From NCBI RefSeq assembly GCF_001941825.1, contig NZ_CP019038.1, positions 3,472,001-3,536,000 of the forward strand: a stretch of DNA of 64,000 nucleotides, given 5' to 3'. This document shows positions 48,737 through 58,500 of this stretch, piece by piece. The stretch comes from Massilia putida. Its GTDB lineage: Bacteria > Pseudomonadota > Gammaproteobacteria > Burkholderiales > Burkholderiaceae_D. The notes beneath the pieces were generated by a model that saw only the letters and a program-made list of their open reading frames with translations, had not been told where the DNA came from and did no database searches. Made by a program: the position numbers and the translations under genes. The stretch's first letter is position 1, and the number at the start of each line of letters is the position of its first letter.

Positions 48737-50224
48737 TCAGTGCGTCAACTCGGCCGGCACCTCATCCACCTCGTTCAACCGGCTGTTGCGGATCCCGTAG
48801 CCAAAATAGGTGAGCACGGCCACCGTCATCCAGATGGCAAACACCGTATAGGTCGTGCTGGACAGCCCGCCCACGAGGTACAGGCAGGCGAGGATCGACA
48901 GGCCCGGCACCAGGTAAGGCCCGAACGGCACGCGGAACCCTTTGCGCCCCGTGTCGCCCTGCTTGCGGCGGATGACCGGCACGGCGATCGACACGACGAT
49001 GAACGCGACCAGCGTGCCCATGCTCACCATGTCCCACAGGAAGGTGGAGTCGACCAGACCCGCCACGAGCCCCACGGCGATGCTGACGATGAGCGTGTTC
49101 GTCACCGGCGACTGCGTGCGTGGGTTGACCTTGCGGAAGGCTTTCGGCACGAGGCCGTCCTTGGCGATGGCGTACAGGATGCGCGTCTGGCCGTAGATCG
49201 TCACCAGCGTCACGGAGAACACGGAGATGACGGCGCCGGCCGACAGCACCAGCGCGGGCCACGCCTTGCCCGTCACATTTTGCAGGATCACGGCGAGGCC
49301 TGCTTCCTGGCCCGCGAACATCGACGCCGGCTGGGCGCCCAGGGCGGCGATCGCCACCAGCATGTAGAACACCGTGACGATGCCGAGGGCGGCGAGGATG
49401 CCGATCGGGACGTCGCGCGTGGGGTCCTTGACCTCTTCGCCGGCCGTGGCGATGGTGTCCAGGCCGATGAACGAAAAGAACACCGTGCCCGCGGCCGCCG
49501 TCACGCCGGCCAGGCCGCCGATGCCCTTGCCGTTTGCCGGCCAGACGAACGGGTGGAAGTTGTGGATGTCGAAGCCGGACAGCGCGATCGCGGAAAAGAA
49601 CACGAGGATCGCCAGCTTGATGAGCACCATGATGGCGTTCGTCGTGGCCGATTCCTTGGTGCCGCGGATCAGCAGCACGCAGCACAGCACGACCAGCAGG
49701 ATCGGCGGCAGGTTGATATGGCCGGCGTGGATCTCGACGCCGCCGGTCTTGCCCGCGACGATCAGGGGCGAGCGCAGCGCGTCGGGAATCTGCCAGCCGA
49801 GCGCGTTCTGCAGGAAGTTATTCAGGTAATCCGACCAGCCGATGGCCGTCGCGCTGGCGGCGAGGCCGTATTCCAGCAGCAGGCAGGCCGCGACGATGAA
49901 GGCGGCGAACTCGCCCACGGTGGCGTAGGCGAACGAATACGAGGAGCCGGCGGCGGGCACGCGGTTGGCCAGTTCGGCATAGCACAGCGCCGTGAGGCCC
50001 GCCGTGATGGCGGCCATCAGGAACGACAGCACGACGGCCGGACCGGCCTTCGGCACGGCTTCGACCATCGTGAAGAAGATGCCGGTGCCGATCGTGGCGC
50101 CGACGCCGATCATGGTCAGGGGAAATAAGCCCAGCGAACGGCCCAGGGCGTGGGCATGGCCGTCATCGAGCTTGTGCTCGGACGTCTTGGTGCGGATGAG
50201 CTTTTGGCCCAGGGTCTGGTTCAC
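48737..50224 (-). CDS. APC-superfamily cationic amino-acid permease, copy 2
   Basis: The 495-residue permease is nearly identical to copy 1 at 37375-38862 and is exactly the same length. Observed changes include Lys2Asn, Pro25His, Asp28Gly, a Thr/Met and a His/Asn exchange in mid-protein, and a different C-terminal tail (EVPAELTH versus AAQVELVH). Nucleotide identity is very high across the body, but the upstream and downstream flanks are unrelated. It presumably imports the same basic amino acid under different control. It diverges from nsrR. Confidence 0.93.
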   Translation of the reverse strand: MNQTLGQKLIRTKTSEHKLDDGHAHALGRSLGLFPLTMIGVGATIGTGIFFTMVEAVPKAGPAVVLSFLMAAITAGLTALCYAELANRVPAAGSSYSFAYATVGEFAAFIVAACLLLEYGLAASATAIGWSDYLNNFLQNALGWQIPDALRSPLIVAGKTGGVEIHAGHINLPPILLVVLCCVLLIRGTKESATTNAIMVLIKLAILVFFSAIALSGFDIHNFHPFVWPANGKGIGGLAGVTAAAGTVFFSFIGLDTIATAGEEVKDPTRDVPIGILAALGIVTVFYMLVAIAALGAQPASMFAGQEAGLAVILQNVTGKAWPALVLSAGAVISVFSVTLVTIYGQTRILYAIAKDGLVPKAFRKVNPRTQSPVTNTLIVSIAVGLVAGLVDSTFLWDMVSMGTLVAFIVVSIAVPVIRRKQGDTGRKGFRVPFGPYLVPGLSILACLYLVGGLSSTTYTVFAIWMTVAVLTYFGYGIRNSRLNEVDEVPAELTH

Positions 50225-50356
50225 GACGTGTTCCTCTTGGCGCGGGTGGCGCTGATTAATATGTGTTATGTGGATGCGATATAAGCACCCAAAGTCCGCG
50301 ATTATAGGGCCACTTTCCGGGACTGCTTTCAGTGCGACAAAAAAAATACTTCACTT

Positions 50357-50381
50357 AAATATGCATGTGCTATGCATATTT
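50357..50381. promoter_or_regulatory. NsrR-like palindrome upstream of nsrR
   Basis: Perfect 10-base arms AAATATGCAT and ATGCATATTT flank the 5-base spacer GTGCT. The ATGCAT halves resemble the known NsrR operator. It lies 55 bases before the nsrR start and 133 bases from the divergent permease start, so autoregulation is likely. Confidence 0.7.
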
Positions 50382-50435
50382 AGGTAGAATACGTCCGTGC
50401 AGGTAGAATACGCCGGTACCCACCGAGCTTACCCG

Positions 50436-50933
50436 ATGCGACTCACACGATTCTCCGATATTGGCCTGCGCGTCCTGATTTATCTGGAACGCGCGGGAGA
50501 ACGTACGCAGCCGGTGACGGTGGCCGAGATCGGCAAGCAGTTCGACATCCCGCTGAACCACCTCGTGAAAGTGGTCGGGCAACTGGCCAAATTGGGGTGG
50601 GTACAGGCGACGCGCGGACGCAACGGTGGGCTGCGCCTCGCCGCCGATCCGGCAACGCTGACGATCGGCCAGGTGTTGCGCAAGCTGGAAGGCGAGGACG
50701 ACGAACTGGTCGACTGCGAAGGCACGGACTGCGCGCTGAAGGTGGATTGCCAGCTGCGCGGCATGCTGCGCGCCGGCATGAAGGCGTTCTATGACGCGAT
50801 GGACCGCTACACGCTGGCCCACGCGACGGCAGGCAGTACCGGCGAGCAGGTCATGCGCATGCACCGGATGTTCTGGGATGGCGCGGCTGCGAAACGCGCT
50901 CTGGCGCTGCCCGAACCGGTGAGTGAGGATTAA
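50436..50933 (+). CDS. nsrR: Rrf2-family nitric-oxide-sensing repressor NsrR
   Basis: The 165-residue protein starts 'MRLTRFSDIGLRVLIYLER' with a winged helix-turn-helix ('TVAEIGKQFDIPLNHLVKVVGQLAKLGWV'). Three cysteines follow in 'DCEGTDCALKVDCQLRGML', the Fe-S cluster ligands of NsrR. NO attack on the cluster relieves repression. hmp, the classical target, follows 88 bases downstream with its own palindrome. The ATG at 50436 matches the family start; an upstream GTG at 50397 is less likely. Confidence 0.93.
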   Translation: MRLTRFSDIGLRVLIYLERAGERTQPVTVAEIGKQFDIPLNHLVKVVGQLAKLGWVQATRGRNGGLRLAADPATLTIGQVLRKLEGEDDELVDCEGTDCALKVDCQLRGMLRAGMKAFYDAMDRYTLAHATAGSTGEQVMRMHRMFWDGAAAKRALALPEPVSED

Positions 50934-50953
50934 CTTAGTATTTTGATGACAAC

Positions 50954-50976
50954 GCCCGCCCTGCGGGCCTTTTTTT
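50954..50976 (+). terminator. Rho-independent terminator after nsrR
   Basis: GCCCGC-CCT-GCGGGC followed by a C and a run of Ts forms a compact terminator 20 bases after the nsrR stop. This implies that hmp has its own promoter. Confidence 0.85.
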
Positions 50977-50988
50977 GAATCGTAAATC

Positions 50989-51003
50989 TGCATTTTAAAT
51001 GCA
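50989..51003. promoter_or_regulatory. NsrR-like operator upstream of hmp
   Basis: TGCATTT-T-AAATGCA is a perfect palindrome within an AT-rich stretch, 18 bases before the hmp start. It shares the TGCAT core with the palindrome upstream of nsrR and resembles NsrR half-sites. Confidence 0.65.
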
Positions 51004-51021
51004 TAATTAAAGGAACCCACC

Positions 51022-52215
51022 ATGATTTCGGAAGCTTCCCGCCCCTACATCGATGCCAGCGTCCCCGTCCTGCGCCAGCACGGCCTGACGATCACCAAGC
51101 TGTTCTACACGAACATGCTGGGCGCGCATCCCGAGCTGACCCGCATCTTCAACATGGGGAACCAGGCCAGCGGGGCGCAGCAGCAATCGCTGGCATCGGC
51201 GGTGTTCGCCTACGCGGCCAACATCGGCAACCCGGGCGCGCTGGGCCCCGTCGTCGAGCGCATCGTGCACAAGCACGTCTCGGTCGGCATCCGCGCCGAG
51301 CACTACCCGATCGTCGGCAAGCACCTGCTGGAATCCATCGCCGCCACGCTGGGCGACGCCGCCACCGCGCCGCTGCTGGACGCCTGGAAGGAAGCCTATA
51401 ACGCGCTGGCCAAGCTCTTGATCGAAGCGGAAGCCAGGATGTACAGCACGGCCGGCATCCAGCCGGGCGAGACCCGCCCGATGCGCGTCACCGAAGTCAA
51501 GACGGAATCCGTCAACGTGCTGTCGATCCGCTTCGTCCCGGCGGACAGCAAACCCGTCCCCGCGTTCAAGCCGGGCCAGTACGTCAGCGTCGCCGTCGAC
51601 CTGCCAGGCGGCCGTCACCAGCTGCGCCAGTACAGCCTGTCGGATGCGCCCGACGGCGAGAGCCTGCGCATCTCCGTCAAGCGCGAAGATGGCGCGGACG
51701 AGACCCCGGCCGGCGAAGTGTCGAACTGGCTGCACGCCAACGTGAAAGCCGGCGCCACCTTGCAAGTGTCGCATCCGTTCGGCGAATTCACGCCTGAGAC
51801 GGAAGGCGACAAGCCGCTCGTGCTGCTGTCGGCCGGCGTCGGCATCACGCCGATGGTGGCCAGCCTGAAACGCGTGGCGGGCGTCAATCCGCAGCGCCGC
51901 GTGATCTTCGCCCATGCCGCCCGCGACGCGGGCCACCACGCGCTGCGCGCCGAAGTGGAGGCGCTGCAGGCCGTGATGCCGAACCTGTCGGTCGTGACGT
52001 TCCATGAAGACGCCCAGGGCGCCGCCGGCGTCATCGAAGGCCGCATGGATGTGGCCAAGCTGCCGGCATGGCCGCGCGAGGAAGCGGACGTGTATCTGTG
52101 CGGTCCGCACAAGTTCATGCAGGCGCAGTGGTTAGGCCTGCTGCACGCCGGCGTGCCGGCCACCCGCCTGCATCGCGAGGTGTTCGGGCCGGAGCTGCTG
52201 GACCACCTGCTCTGA
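51022..52215 (+). CDS. hmp: Nitric oxide dioxygenase (flavohaemoglobin) Hmp
   Basis: The 397-residue protein has an N-terminal globin domain (about 1-138; proximal His85 in 'ERIVHKHVSVGI'), a FAD-binding domain with 'LRQYSLSDAP', and an NAD-binding domain with 'LLSAGVGITPMVASL' and 'YLCGPHKFMQAQW'. It converts NO and O2 to nitrate using NAD(P)H, protecting the cytoplasm from nitrosative stress. AAAGGA lies upstream of the ATG. Control by the neighbouring NsrR is strongly suggested by the palindromic site. Confidence 0.97.
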   Translation: MISEASRPYIDASVPVLRQHGLTITKLFYTNMLGAHPELTRIFNMGNQASGAQQQSLASAVFAYAANIGNPGALGPVVERIVHKHVSVGIRAEHYPIVGKHLLESIAATLGDAATAPLLDAWKEAYNALAKLLIEAEARMYSTAGIQPGETRPMRVTEVKTESVNVLSIRFVPADSKPVPAFKPGQYVSVAVDLPGGRHQLRQYSLSDAPDGESLRISVKREDGADETPAGEVSNWLHANVKAGATLQVSHPFGEFTPETEGDKPLVLLSAGVGITPMVASLKRVAGVNPQRRVIFAHAARDAGHHALRAEVEALQAVMPNLSVVTFHEDAQGAAGVIEGRMDVAKLPAWPREEADVYLCGPHKFMQAQWLGLLHAGVPATRLHREVFGPELLDHLL

Positions 52216-52225
52216 TCAGGCATAC

Positions 52226-52305
52226 GTCGAACGCGTGGACGGCGAGCCGTCCACCGTACGCCGGCGTTGCGGTAGGGTGGCAGCTCAGCCGCCCACGCGT
52301 TCGAC
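52226..52305. repeat. Family A compound palindrome after hmp
   Basis: Outer arms GTCGAACGCGTGG (52226-52238) and CCACGCGTTCGAC (52293-52305) are perfect complements. Inside lies a GGACGGCGAGCCGTCC hairpin (52237-52252) and a GGTAGGGTGG element. It sits between the convergent hmp and DUF2807 genes. Confidence 0.7.
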
Positions 52306-52342
52306 CAGAGCATGAATTGCCGGCCACGTGCCGGCATATTTT

Positions 52343-53209
52343 TTAATTCACGACCTGGATCAGCTTCCCGCTCAAGGTCCGCTGCGCGGGATTGCCGTAC
52401 ACGCGGATGCCGCCCGACCCGCCGTTCTGCGCGACGAGCGACTGCCGCACGTTCGCCGTGATGCCGCCCGATCCCGTCGACGACAGGTCGGCCTGATCGC
52501 TGACGAGGTCCGCCAGGTCCAGGTGGCCGGACCCGTTCGACCGCGCCGACAGGCTGCGCACGGCGCCCGCCACGCGCAGCTGGCCCGAGCCGTTCAGGCT
52601 CGCCGTCACGCGCTCGCCCTGCATGCGCCCGACGATCAGCCGGCCGGAACCGCTCATGGACACGGTGCCGCCGCCGCTGTGCAAGGTCGTCGCATCGATG
52701 CTCCCCGAACCGTTCATCGCCGCATCCAGGTTGGCCACGCGGCCCGTCAGCAGCACGGAGCCCGATCCCTGCTCCGCCACGACGAGCGGCGCGCCGTTCA
52801 GGTCTTGCACGGTCAGGTGGCCGGAGCCGTTATGGCGCACGTCCGTCAGGCGCGGCACGGTATAGGTCACGCGCACGGGGTGATTCGTGCGGAACGACCG
52901 CTCCTTCTCGATGACGAGGCGGTCGCCGCGCAGCTCCGTGCGGATGAACGGCAGCAGGTTGCTGTCCGCCTCCACGACCAGCATTGTTGCCGGGCCGACG
53001 CGCACGTCGACCGTGATGGTGCCGTTCACTTCCAGGCCCGGCACCGTGGCGATCGCACGCTCGTCGCGCGCGGGCACGCCGTTGCCTTCGACGGAATCGC
53101 TGGAGAACGGCGTGCGGACCTGGTAGTCGCCATCGCCGTTCGGGGTGACGATGATGGCGCAGCCGCCGAGGACGGCGCAGGTGATGGCGATGGCGAGCGG
53201 AGTACGCAT
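52343..53209 (-). CDS. Putative lipoprotein with DUF2807 (head GIN) domain
   Basis: The 288-residue protein has a lipoprotein signal peptide with lipobox 'VLGGC', so it should be lipid-anchored in the envelope. The remainder is a DUF2807-type beta-helix with repeating 'NGSG' and 'GSGS' turns ('DVRHNGSGHLTV', 'AAMNGSGSIDA', 'ASLNGSGQLRV', 'SARSNGSGHLDL'). AAGGGAC lies before the ATG at 53209. The function of this family is unknown. It stands alone between hmp and the OYE gene. Confidence 0.88.
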   Translation of the reverse strand: MRTPLAIAITCAVLGGCAIIVTPNGDGDYQVRTPFSSDSVEGNGVPARDERAIATVPGLEVNGTITVDVRVGPATMLVVEADSNLLPFIRTELRGDRLVIEKERSFRTNHPVRVTYTVPRLTDVRHNGSGHLTVQDLNGAPLVVAEQGSGSVLLTGRVANLDAAMNGSGSIDATTLHSGGGTVSMSGSGRLIVGRMQGERVTASLNGSGQLRVAGAVRSLSARSNGSGHLDLADLVSDQADLSSTGSGGITANVRQSLVAQNGGSGGIRVYGNPAQRTLSGKLIQVVN

Positions 53210-53328
53210 GGTGTCCCTTTTCTTGTTGTCGGTGGATGCATGCCACTGTAGCAAGGGCATCTCGGCCCGTCCGGCGATGTGCGACGGACGGTCGAAAAGA
53301 AGGGACGAACGGTCGCGCCGGGCGACCG

Positions 53329-54444
53329 TCAGCGCTGTCCGAGGCGGGTATCGCCGAACAGGTGTTTGAGTTCGTGCGGCTGCGAGCGCCAGTACTGCGG
53401 CGGCGCGCTGACCGTCGCGCCCAGTTCCGCCGCCGCGTGCCACGGCCAGCGCGGGTCGTACAGCATGGCGCGCGCCAGCGCCACCATGTCGGCCTGGCCC
53501 GTCTGCACGATGGTCTCGGCCTGCTTCGCTTCCGTGATCAGGCCCACGCCGATGGTCGGCATGGACGTCTGCGCCTTGATGCGCGCGGCGAACTCGATCT
53601 GGTAACCCGGGCCGACGGGGATCTTCTGCCGCGGCGAGACGCCGCCGCTCGACACGTGGATGAACTGGCAGCCCAGCCGTTCCAGCTCTTTTGCCAGCAC
53701 GAGGCTCTGCTCCAGGTCCCAGCCGCCGTCGACCCAGTCGCTGGCCGAGATGCGCATGCCGACCACCATCTCGGGCGACACGGCCGCGCGCACGGCCTGG
53801 AACACCTCGAGCGGGAAGCGCATGCGGTTTTCCAGCACGCCGCCGTAATCGTCCTCGCGCCGGTTCGACAGCGGCGACAGGAACTGGTGCAGCAGATAGC
53901 CGTGGGCGCCGTGCAGCTCGATGGCGTCCAGGCCCAGCGCATCGGCGCGGCGCGCGGCGGCGACGAAGCCGTCCTTCACGCGCTGCAAGCCCGCCGCATC
54001 GAGCGCCAAGGGCACCGCTTCGCCCTCCGCATGCGGGATCGCGGACGGCGCCACGGTCTGCCAGCCGTTCGGGTGGCCCGGCGGAATATTCGCCCCACCC
54101 TGCCACGGCACCTCGCTCGACGCCTTGCGGCCCGCGTGGGCCAGCTGCACGGCGATCTTGATGGGGGCGTATTTGCGCATGGCGTTGACAACGGGCTCCA
54201 AGGCGGCCGCGTGCTCGTCGGACCACAGGCCCAGGTCGGCGTAGGTGATACGGCCTTCCTCCGTCACGGCGGTCGCCTCGATGATGACGAGACCGGCGCC
54301 GGACAGCGCGAGGTGGCCGAGGTGGATCATGTGCCAGTCGGTGGCGAAGCCCCGGTCGGCGGAGTATTGACACATCGGCGCGATGGCGATCCGGTTGGCC
54401 AGTTCGAGCGGGCCGAGCTTGATCGGAGAAAACAGCTTGCTCAT
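53329..54444 (-). CDS. NADH:flavin oxidoreductase of the OYE/YqjM type
   Basis: The 371-residue TIM barrel has 'FSPIKLGPLELANRIAIAPMCQYSA' including the YqjM-type Cys that tunes FMN, 'VQLAHAGRKAS', and the active-site 'ELHGAHGYLLHQFLSPLSNRREDDYGG'. Family members reduce activated C=C bonds of enones or nitro compounds with NADPH. The start at 54444 removes an unlikely extension. The physiological substrate is unknown. It lies downstream of astE in the same direction, separated by family A palindromes. Confidence 0.92.
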   Translation of the reverse strand: MSKLFSPIKLGPLELANRIAIAPMCQYSADRGFATDWHMIHLGHLALSGAGLVIIEATAVTEEGRITYADLGLWSDEHAAALEPVVNAMRKYAPIKIAVQLAHAGRKASSEVPWQGGANIPPGHPNGWQTVAPSAIPHAEGEAVPLALDAAGLQRVKDGFVAAARRADALGLDAIELHGAHGYLLHQFLSPLSNRREDDYGGVLENRMRFPLEVFQAVRAAVSPEMVVGMRISASDWVDGGWDLEQSLVLAKELERLGCQFIHVSSGGVSPRQKIPVGPGYQIEFAARIKAQTSMPTIGVGLITEAKQAETIVQTGQADMVALARAMLYDPRWPWHAAAELGATVSAPPQYWRSQPHELKHLFGDTRLGQR

Positions 54445-54465
54445 GGATGGGTGCACTCCCTTAAC

Positions 54466-54592
54466 GTAGGGTGGACACCCCGTGCCCACCAAATGCATGC
54501 GTAAAGGGATAGTCTAGCGCGCACGGATAAAACGCGCTTTTCGAGAGCGGATGCGTGCGCTGAACGCGTGGGCACGGCGTGCCCACCCCACG
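54466..54592. repeat. Family A palindromes between astE and the OYE gene
   Basis: Two hairpins occur: GTAGGGTGGACACCCCGTGC with CCACC at 54466-54490, and GCGTGGGCACGGCGTGCCCA with CCCCACG at 54565-54592. The second has perfect GTGGGCAC/GTGCCCAC arms. They share the core seen at 4750, 21827 and 52226. Confidence 0.65.
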
Positions 54593-54593
54593 A

Positions 54594-55586
54594 TTAATCA
54601 GCGTCGGCGCGGACGACCATGATCCCCGCCCGCAACCCGACCCGCACATCCGGATTCGGGAACACGACACACTCCTCGTCGTGCTGAACGGTATAAACGG
54701 TATCGCCATCGCGCGCGATCACGTCGCCCTTTTTGAGCGGCGTGAAATTCTCCGTCTCGCGCCCGAAGCTCATCGTAAAAGCATCGGACAGCTTGGTGAT
54801 CGACTGCGCCGTGTTGAACACCACGGGCGCCTTCCCCCCGCCCTGCGTGGAACCGCGCAGCAGTCCGTGCAGGGCCGACGCCATCGCCGCGAACTGCGAC
54901 AGATCGTTCTGCCCCAGCGTGCCGACGCGTCCCAGTTCCACGGTGGTGCCCGCAGTGCCGTGCCGCTCGGCCGTCCAGTAGCTGTACGTGCCGGCGGACG
55001 CCGGGTTCATGATGACGGCTTCGATGCCGCCCAGTCCCAGCCACGCGATCAGTTCGCGCCGGGGTTCGTCCGCGATCAATTCCGGCACGATCGCAAAACG
55101 GGGATAGCGCGACCCGCGGATCGCCGTGTGCAGGTCGAGGTGCCAGCGGCGCGGGCCGCTGCCTTCGAAAAAGCCGGCGGTCGCCGCGATCAGCGTGTCC
55201 GCCCGCCCGGCTTCGAACGTGCCGGCCAGGTCGCCTCTGTTTTCTCGGAACATCCGGTTCAGGTCCGCGTCGATGAAACGCCTGCCGGCCGCGATGGCGT
55301 CGATGTTCCCGACGCACAGCATCAGGTCCACCGCGAGCGCCGAGGGCGCGCGCGACAGGGCCTCGATGGCGTAGGCCGCCATCTCGATCGGCCCCGTCTC
55401 GTCGCCGTGCACGCCCACCGACATCAGCACGGCGGGACGCTCAAGCATCGGTGCGGCCGCCTTCACCGTCAGCACACCTTTCGCAGGCTGGCCGACCGTG
55501 AAGCCGGCTTGCGCGAACCGGGCGGCCACCTCGCTGAAGTCGCCTTCGGCCAGCGCCCGGATTTCCTTCGGTAAGGTAGCCGCCAT
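54594..55586 (-). CDS. astE: Succinylglutamate desuccinylase AstE
   Basis: The 330-residue M14-like zinc hydrolase has ligands in 'VGVHGDETGPIEM' (His, Glu) and 'WHLDLHTAIRGS' (His), and the catalytic Glu in 'TTVELGRVG'. AstE hydrolyses N-succinylglutamate to glutamate and succinate, the last AST step. It starts 4 bases after gdhB, so glutamate production and oxidation are encoded together. Only one astE is present in the window, apparently shared by both AST clusters. Confidence 0.95.
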   Translation of the reverse strand: MAATLPKEIRALAEGDFSEVAARFAQAGFTVGQPAKGVLTVKAAAPMLERPAVLMSVGVHGDETGPIEMAAYAIEALSRAPSALAVDLMLCVGNIDAIAAGRRFIDADLNRMFRENRGDLAGTFEAGRADTLIAATAGFFEGSGPRRWHLDLHTAIRGSRYPRFAIVPELIADEPRRELIAWLGLGGIEAVIMNPASAGTYSYWTAERHGTAGTTVELGRVGTLGQNDLSQFAAMASALHGLLRGSTQGGGKAPVVFNTAQSITKLSDAFTMSFGRETENFTPLKKGDVIARDGDTVYTVQHDEECVVFPNPDVRVGLRAGIMVVRADAD

Positions 55587-55590
55587 CGCG

Positions 55591-58500
55591 TTACGCCAGC
55601 GTCGCGACGGTGAGGGCCGCGGTGCCCGCTGCGATGCGGTCGGGGCTCGACCCTTCCGACAGCGACCACACGGCCAGCATCGCCTGTTCCAGGTCGGTCG
55701 GCTGGACGTAGCCGCCGGCCAGGCCTATCGCCGCCGTCAGCTCGCGCACGGCGCCCTGCATGTCACCGGTGGCGCGGCTCGCTTCCAGCACTTCCAGCAG
55801 CAGGCGTTGCTGCGTGCGGCGCAGCGCTTGCAGCGCGTAGTTGCGCAGCTGTTCCTGCGACTTGCTGGTGGCCGGCAGCTTGAGGCCGCGCTCCAGCGTG
55901 TCGATGCCGGCCTGCTCGCGCAGCAGCATGCCGACGCGCAGGAACTCGGCCAGCGACATGCCTTGCGGACGCTGCACCGACACGGCCGCGAACAGGAAGG
56001 CTGCCAGCGATTCGACCGTATCGACGGTCTTCCACGCCTGCACGAACGACGGCGACAGGCCTGCCTGCGCATCGGCATCCGACTTCGCCGGCATCAGCTG
56101 GCGCAGTTGCTCCGGCTGGGCGAACAGGTTCGACAGCTCTTCCATGCCGCCCGCGCCGGCTTGTTCAAGCGGCAGCGACAGCACGCCTTCGATCACGGTG
56201 CGCAGCATCACCCGGGTGCGCGCATCGACGGTCTGCGACACGTCGCGCGGCACGACCAGCGCATCATTGTCCAGTGCCTCGAACACGGGTGCCAGGTGCA
56301 GCGCGGCCCATGCCTGGCCCCAGGCTTTCACGACCTCGGCATCGTCGATGCGGTGTTCCAGCGCCAGGTCGCGCAGCATCAGCGGACCGCAGCGGTTGAC
56401 GGATTCGTTCGCGAGCACGGTCGCGAGGATCGCGTTCGCCAGCGGGTGCGCCAGCGGATCGCGCGTGGCCACCAGCTGCGCCGGGAAATACGGGCGCAGG
56501 ATGGTCTCGGCCCACGGCAGGCCGGTGAGCGGCAGCGCGGCCAGCAGGCGCTTGAAGCGGTTCTTGACGTTGGCGACGACGACGGCCAGTTCCGGCGTGG
56601 TGAGGCCCAGGCCGAGGGCCTTGCGGCGCTGCAGTTCCGTCTCGCTCGGCAGCTGTTCCAGCTCGCGCGACACGGCGCCTTCCGCCTCCAGGCTCGCGAT
56701 CAGCGCGGCATAGCCGTCGACGACGCCACTGTTCGATTGCGCCTGCGCCTCGCGCACCAGCAGGTGCGTCTGCAGCGTGTTGTCGCGCAGGACCAGCTTC
56801 TCGATATCGCCCGTCATCTCGGTCAGCAGGCGGTTGCGCTCGCCCTCGTCCAGCTGGCCCGCGTTGACTTCGGTGTCCAGCCAGATCTTGACGTTGACTT
56901 CGTGGTCGGAGCAGTCCACGCCGGCCGAGTTGTCGATCGCGTCGGTGAAGATGCGGCCGCCGGCCAGCGCGAATTCGATACGGCCGGCCTGGGTCGCGCC
57001 CAGATTGCCGCCTTCCGCCACGACCTTCACGCGCAACTCGTTGCCGTTGACGCGGATGTTGTCGTTGGCGCGGTCCTTCACCTGTGCGTGGCTCTCCGTC
57101 GAGGCCTTGATGTAGGTGCCGATGCCGCCGTTGTAGAACAGGTCGACCGGCGCCAGCAGGATGCGGTGCATCAGTTCTTCCGGCGTGAGCGACGTCTCTT
57201 GGATGTCGAGCGCGGCGCGCACTTGCGGCGACAGCTCGATGTGGCGGGCGGTGCGCGGGAACACGCCGCCGCCTTCCGAGATCAGGTCCTTGTTGTAGTC
57301 GTCCCACGAGGAACGCGGCAGCGCGAACATGCGCTTGCGCTCGTTGAACGAGACGACGACGTCCGGATTCGGGTCGAGGAAGATATGGCGGTGGTCGAAC
57401 GCGGCCAGCACTTTCAACTGGCGCGACAGCAGCACGCCGTTGCCGAACACGTCGCCCGACATGTCGCCCACGCCGACCATCGTCACCGGGGTCGTGTTCA
57501 TGTCGTGGCCCATTTCGTAGAAGTGGCGTTTCACCGCTTCGAACGCGCCCTTCGCCGTGATACCCATCTTCTTGTGGTCGTAGCCGTTCGAACCGCCCGA
57601 CGCGAACGCGTCGCCCAGCCAGAAGCCGCGCGAGACGGCGATGCTGTTGGCGATGTCGGAGAACGTCGCGGTGCCCTTGTCGGCGGCGACCACGAGGTAC
57701 GGGTCGTCCTGGTCGTAGCGCACCGTGTCCGCTGGCGGCACGATCTCGCCGCGCACGCGGTTGTCGGTCAGCTCCAGCAGGCTCGCGATGAACAGGCGGT
57801 AGACGGCTTCGCCTTCGGCCGCGACGACGTCACGCGCCGCATCCTTCGGCATCTGCTTGCAGACGAAGCCGCCCTTCGAGCCGGCCGGCACGATGACGGC
57901 GTTCTTGACCATCTGCGCCTTCACGAGGCCCAGCACTTCGGTGCGGTAGTCTTCCATGCGGTCGGACCAGCGCAGGCCGCCGCGGGCGACCGGGCCGCCG
58001 CGCAGGTGCACGCCTTCGAAGCGGCGCGAGAACACGTAGATCTCGCGGAACGGACGCGGTTCCGGCACGAGCGCCAGGTGGCTCGTGTCGAGCTTGAAGA
58101 TGATCTTCTCGCCGCGGTTTTCCTTCGTCCCCTGGAAGTAGTTCGTGCGCACCGTCGCCATCACGAGGTCGACCAGCGCGGCCATGATTTCCTCGGTGTC
58201 GGCGTGGTTGACCTGGGCGAGACCGGCCTTCAGCGCGGCCAGCTTGGCGTCGCCCGATGCGCGTTCCTCGCTCGACAGCTTCGGATCGAAGCGCAGCTTG
58301 AAGCCTTCGACCAGTTCCTTGACGAGGCTAGCCCGCGGACGCAGCGTCTCGGCCATGTAGCGGGTCGAGAACTTGCTGCCGGCCTGGCGCCAGTAGCTGA
58401 TGTAGGCGCGCACGAGCTGCACTTCGCGCATCGACAGGCCGCCTTCGATGGTCAAACCGTTCAGGCGGCCGTCTTCCGCTTCGTCGTTGAACAGCGCGGC

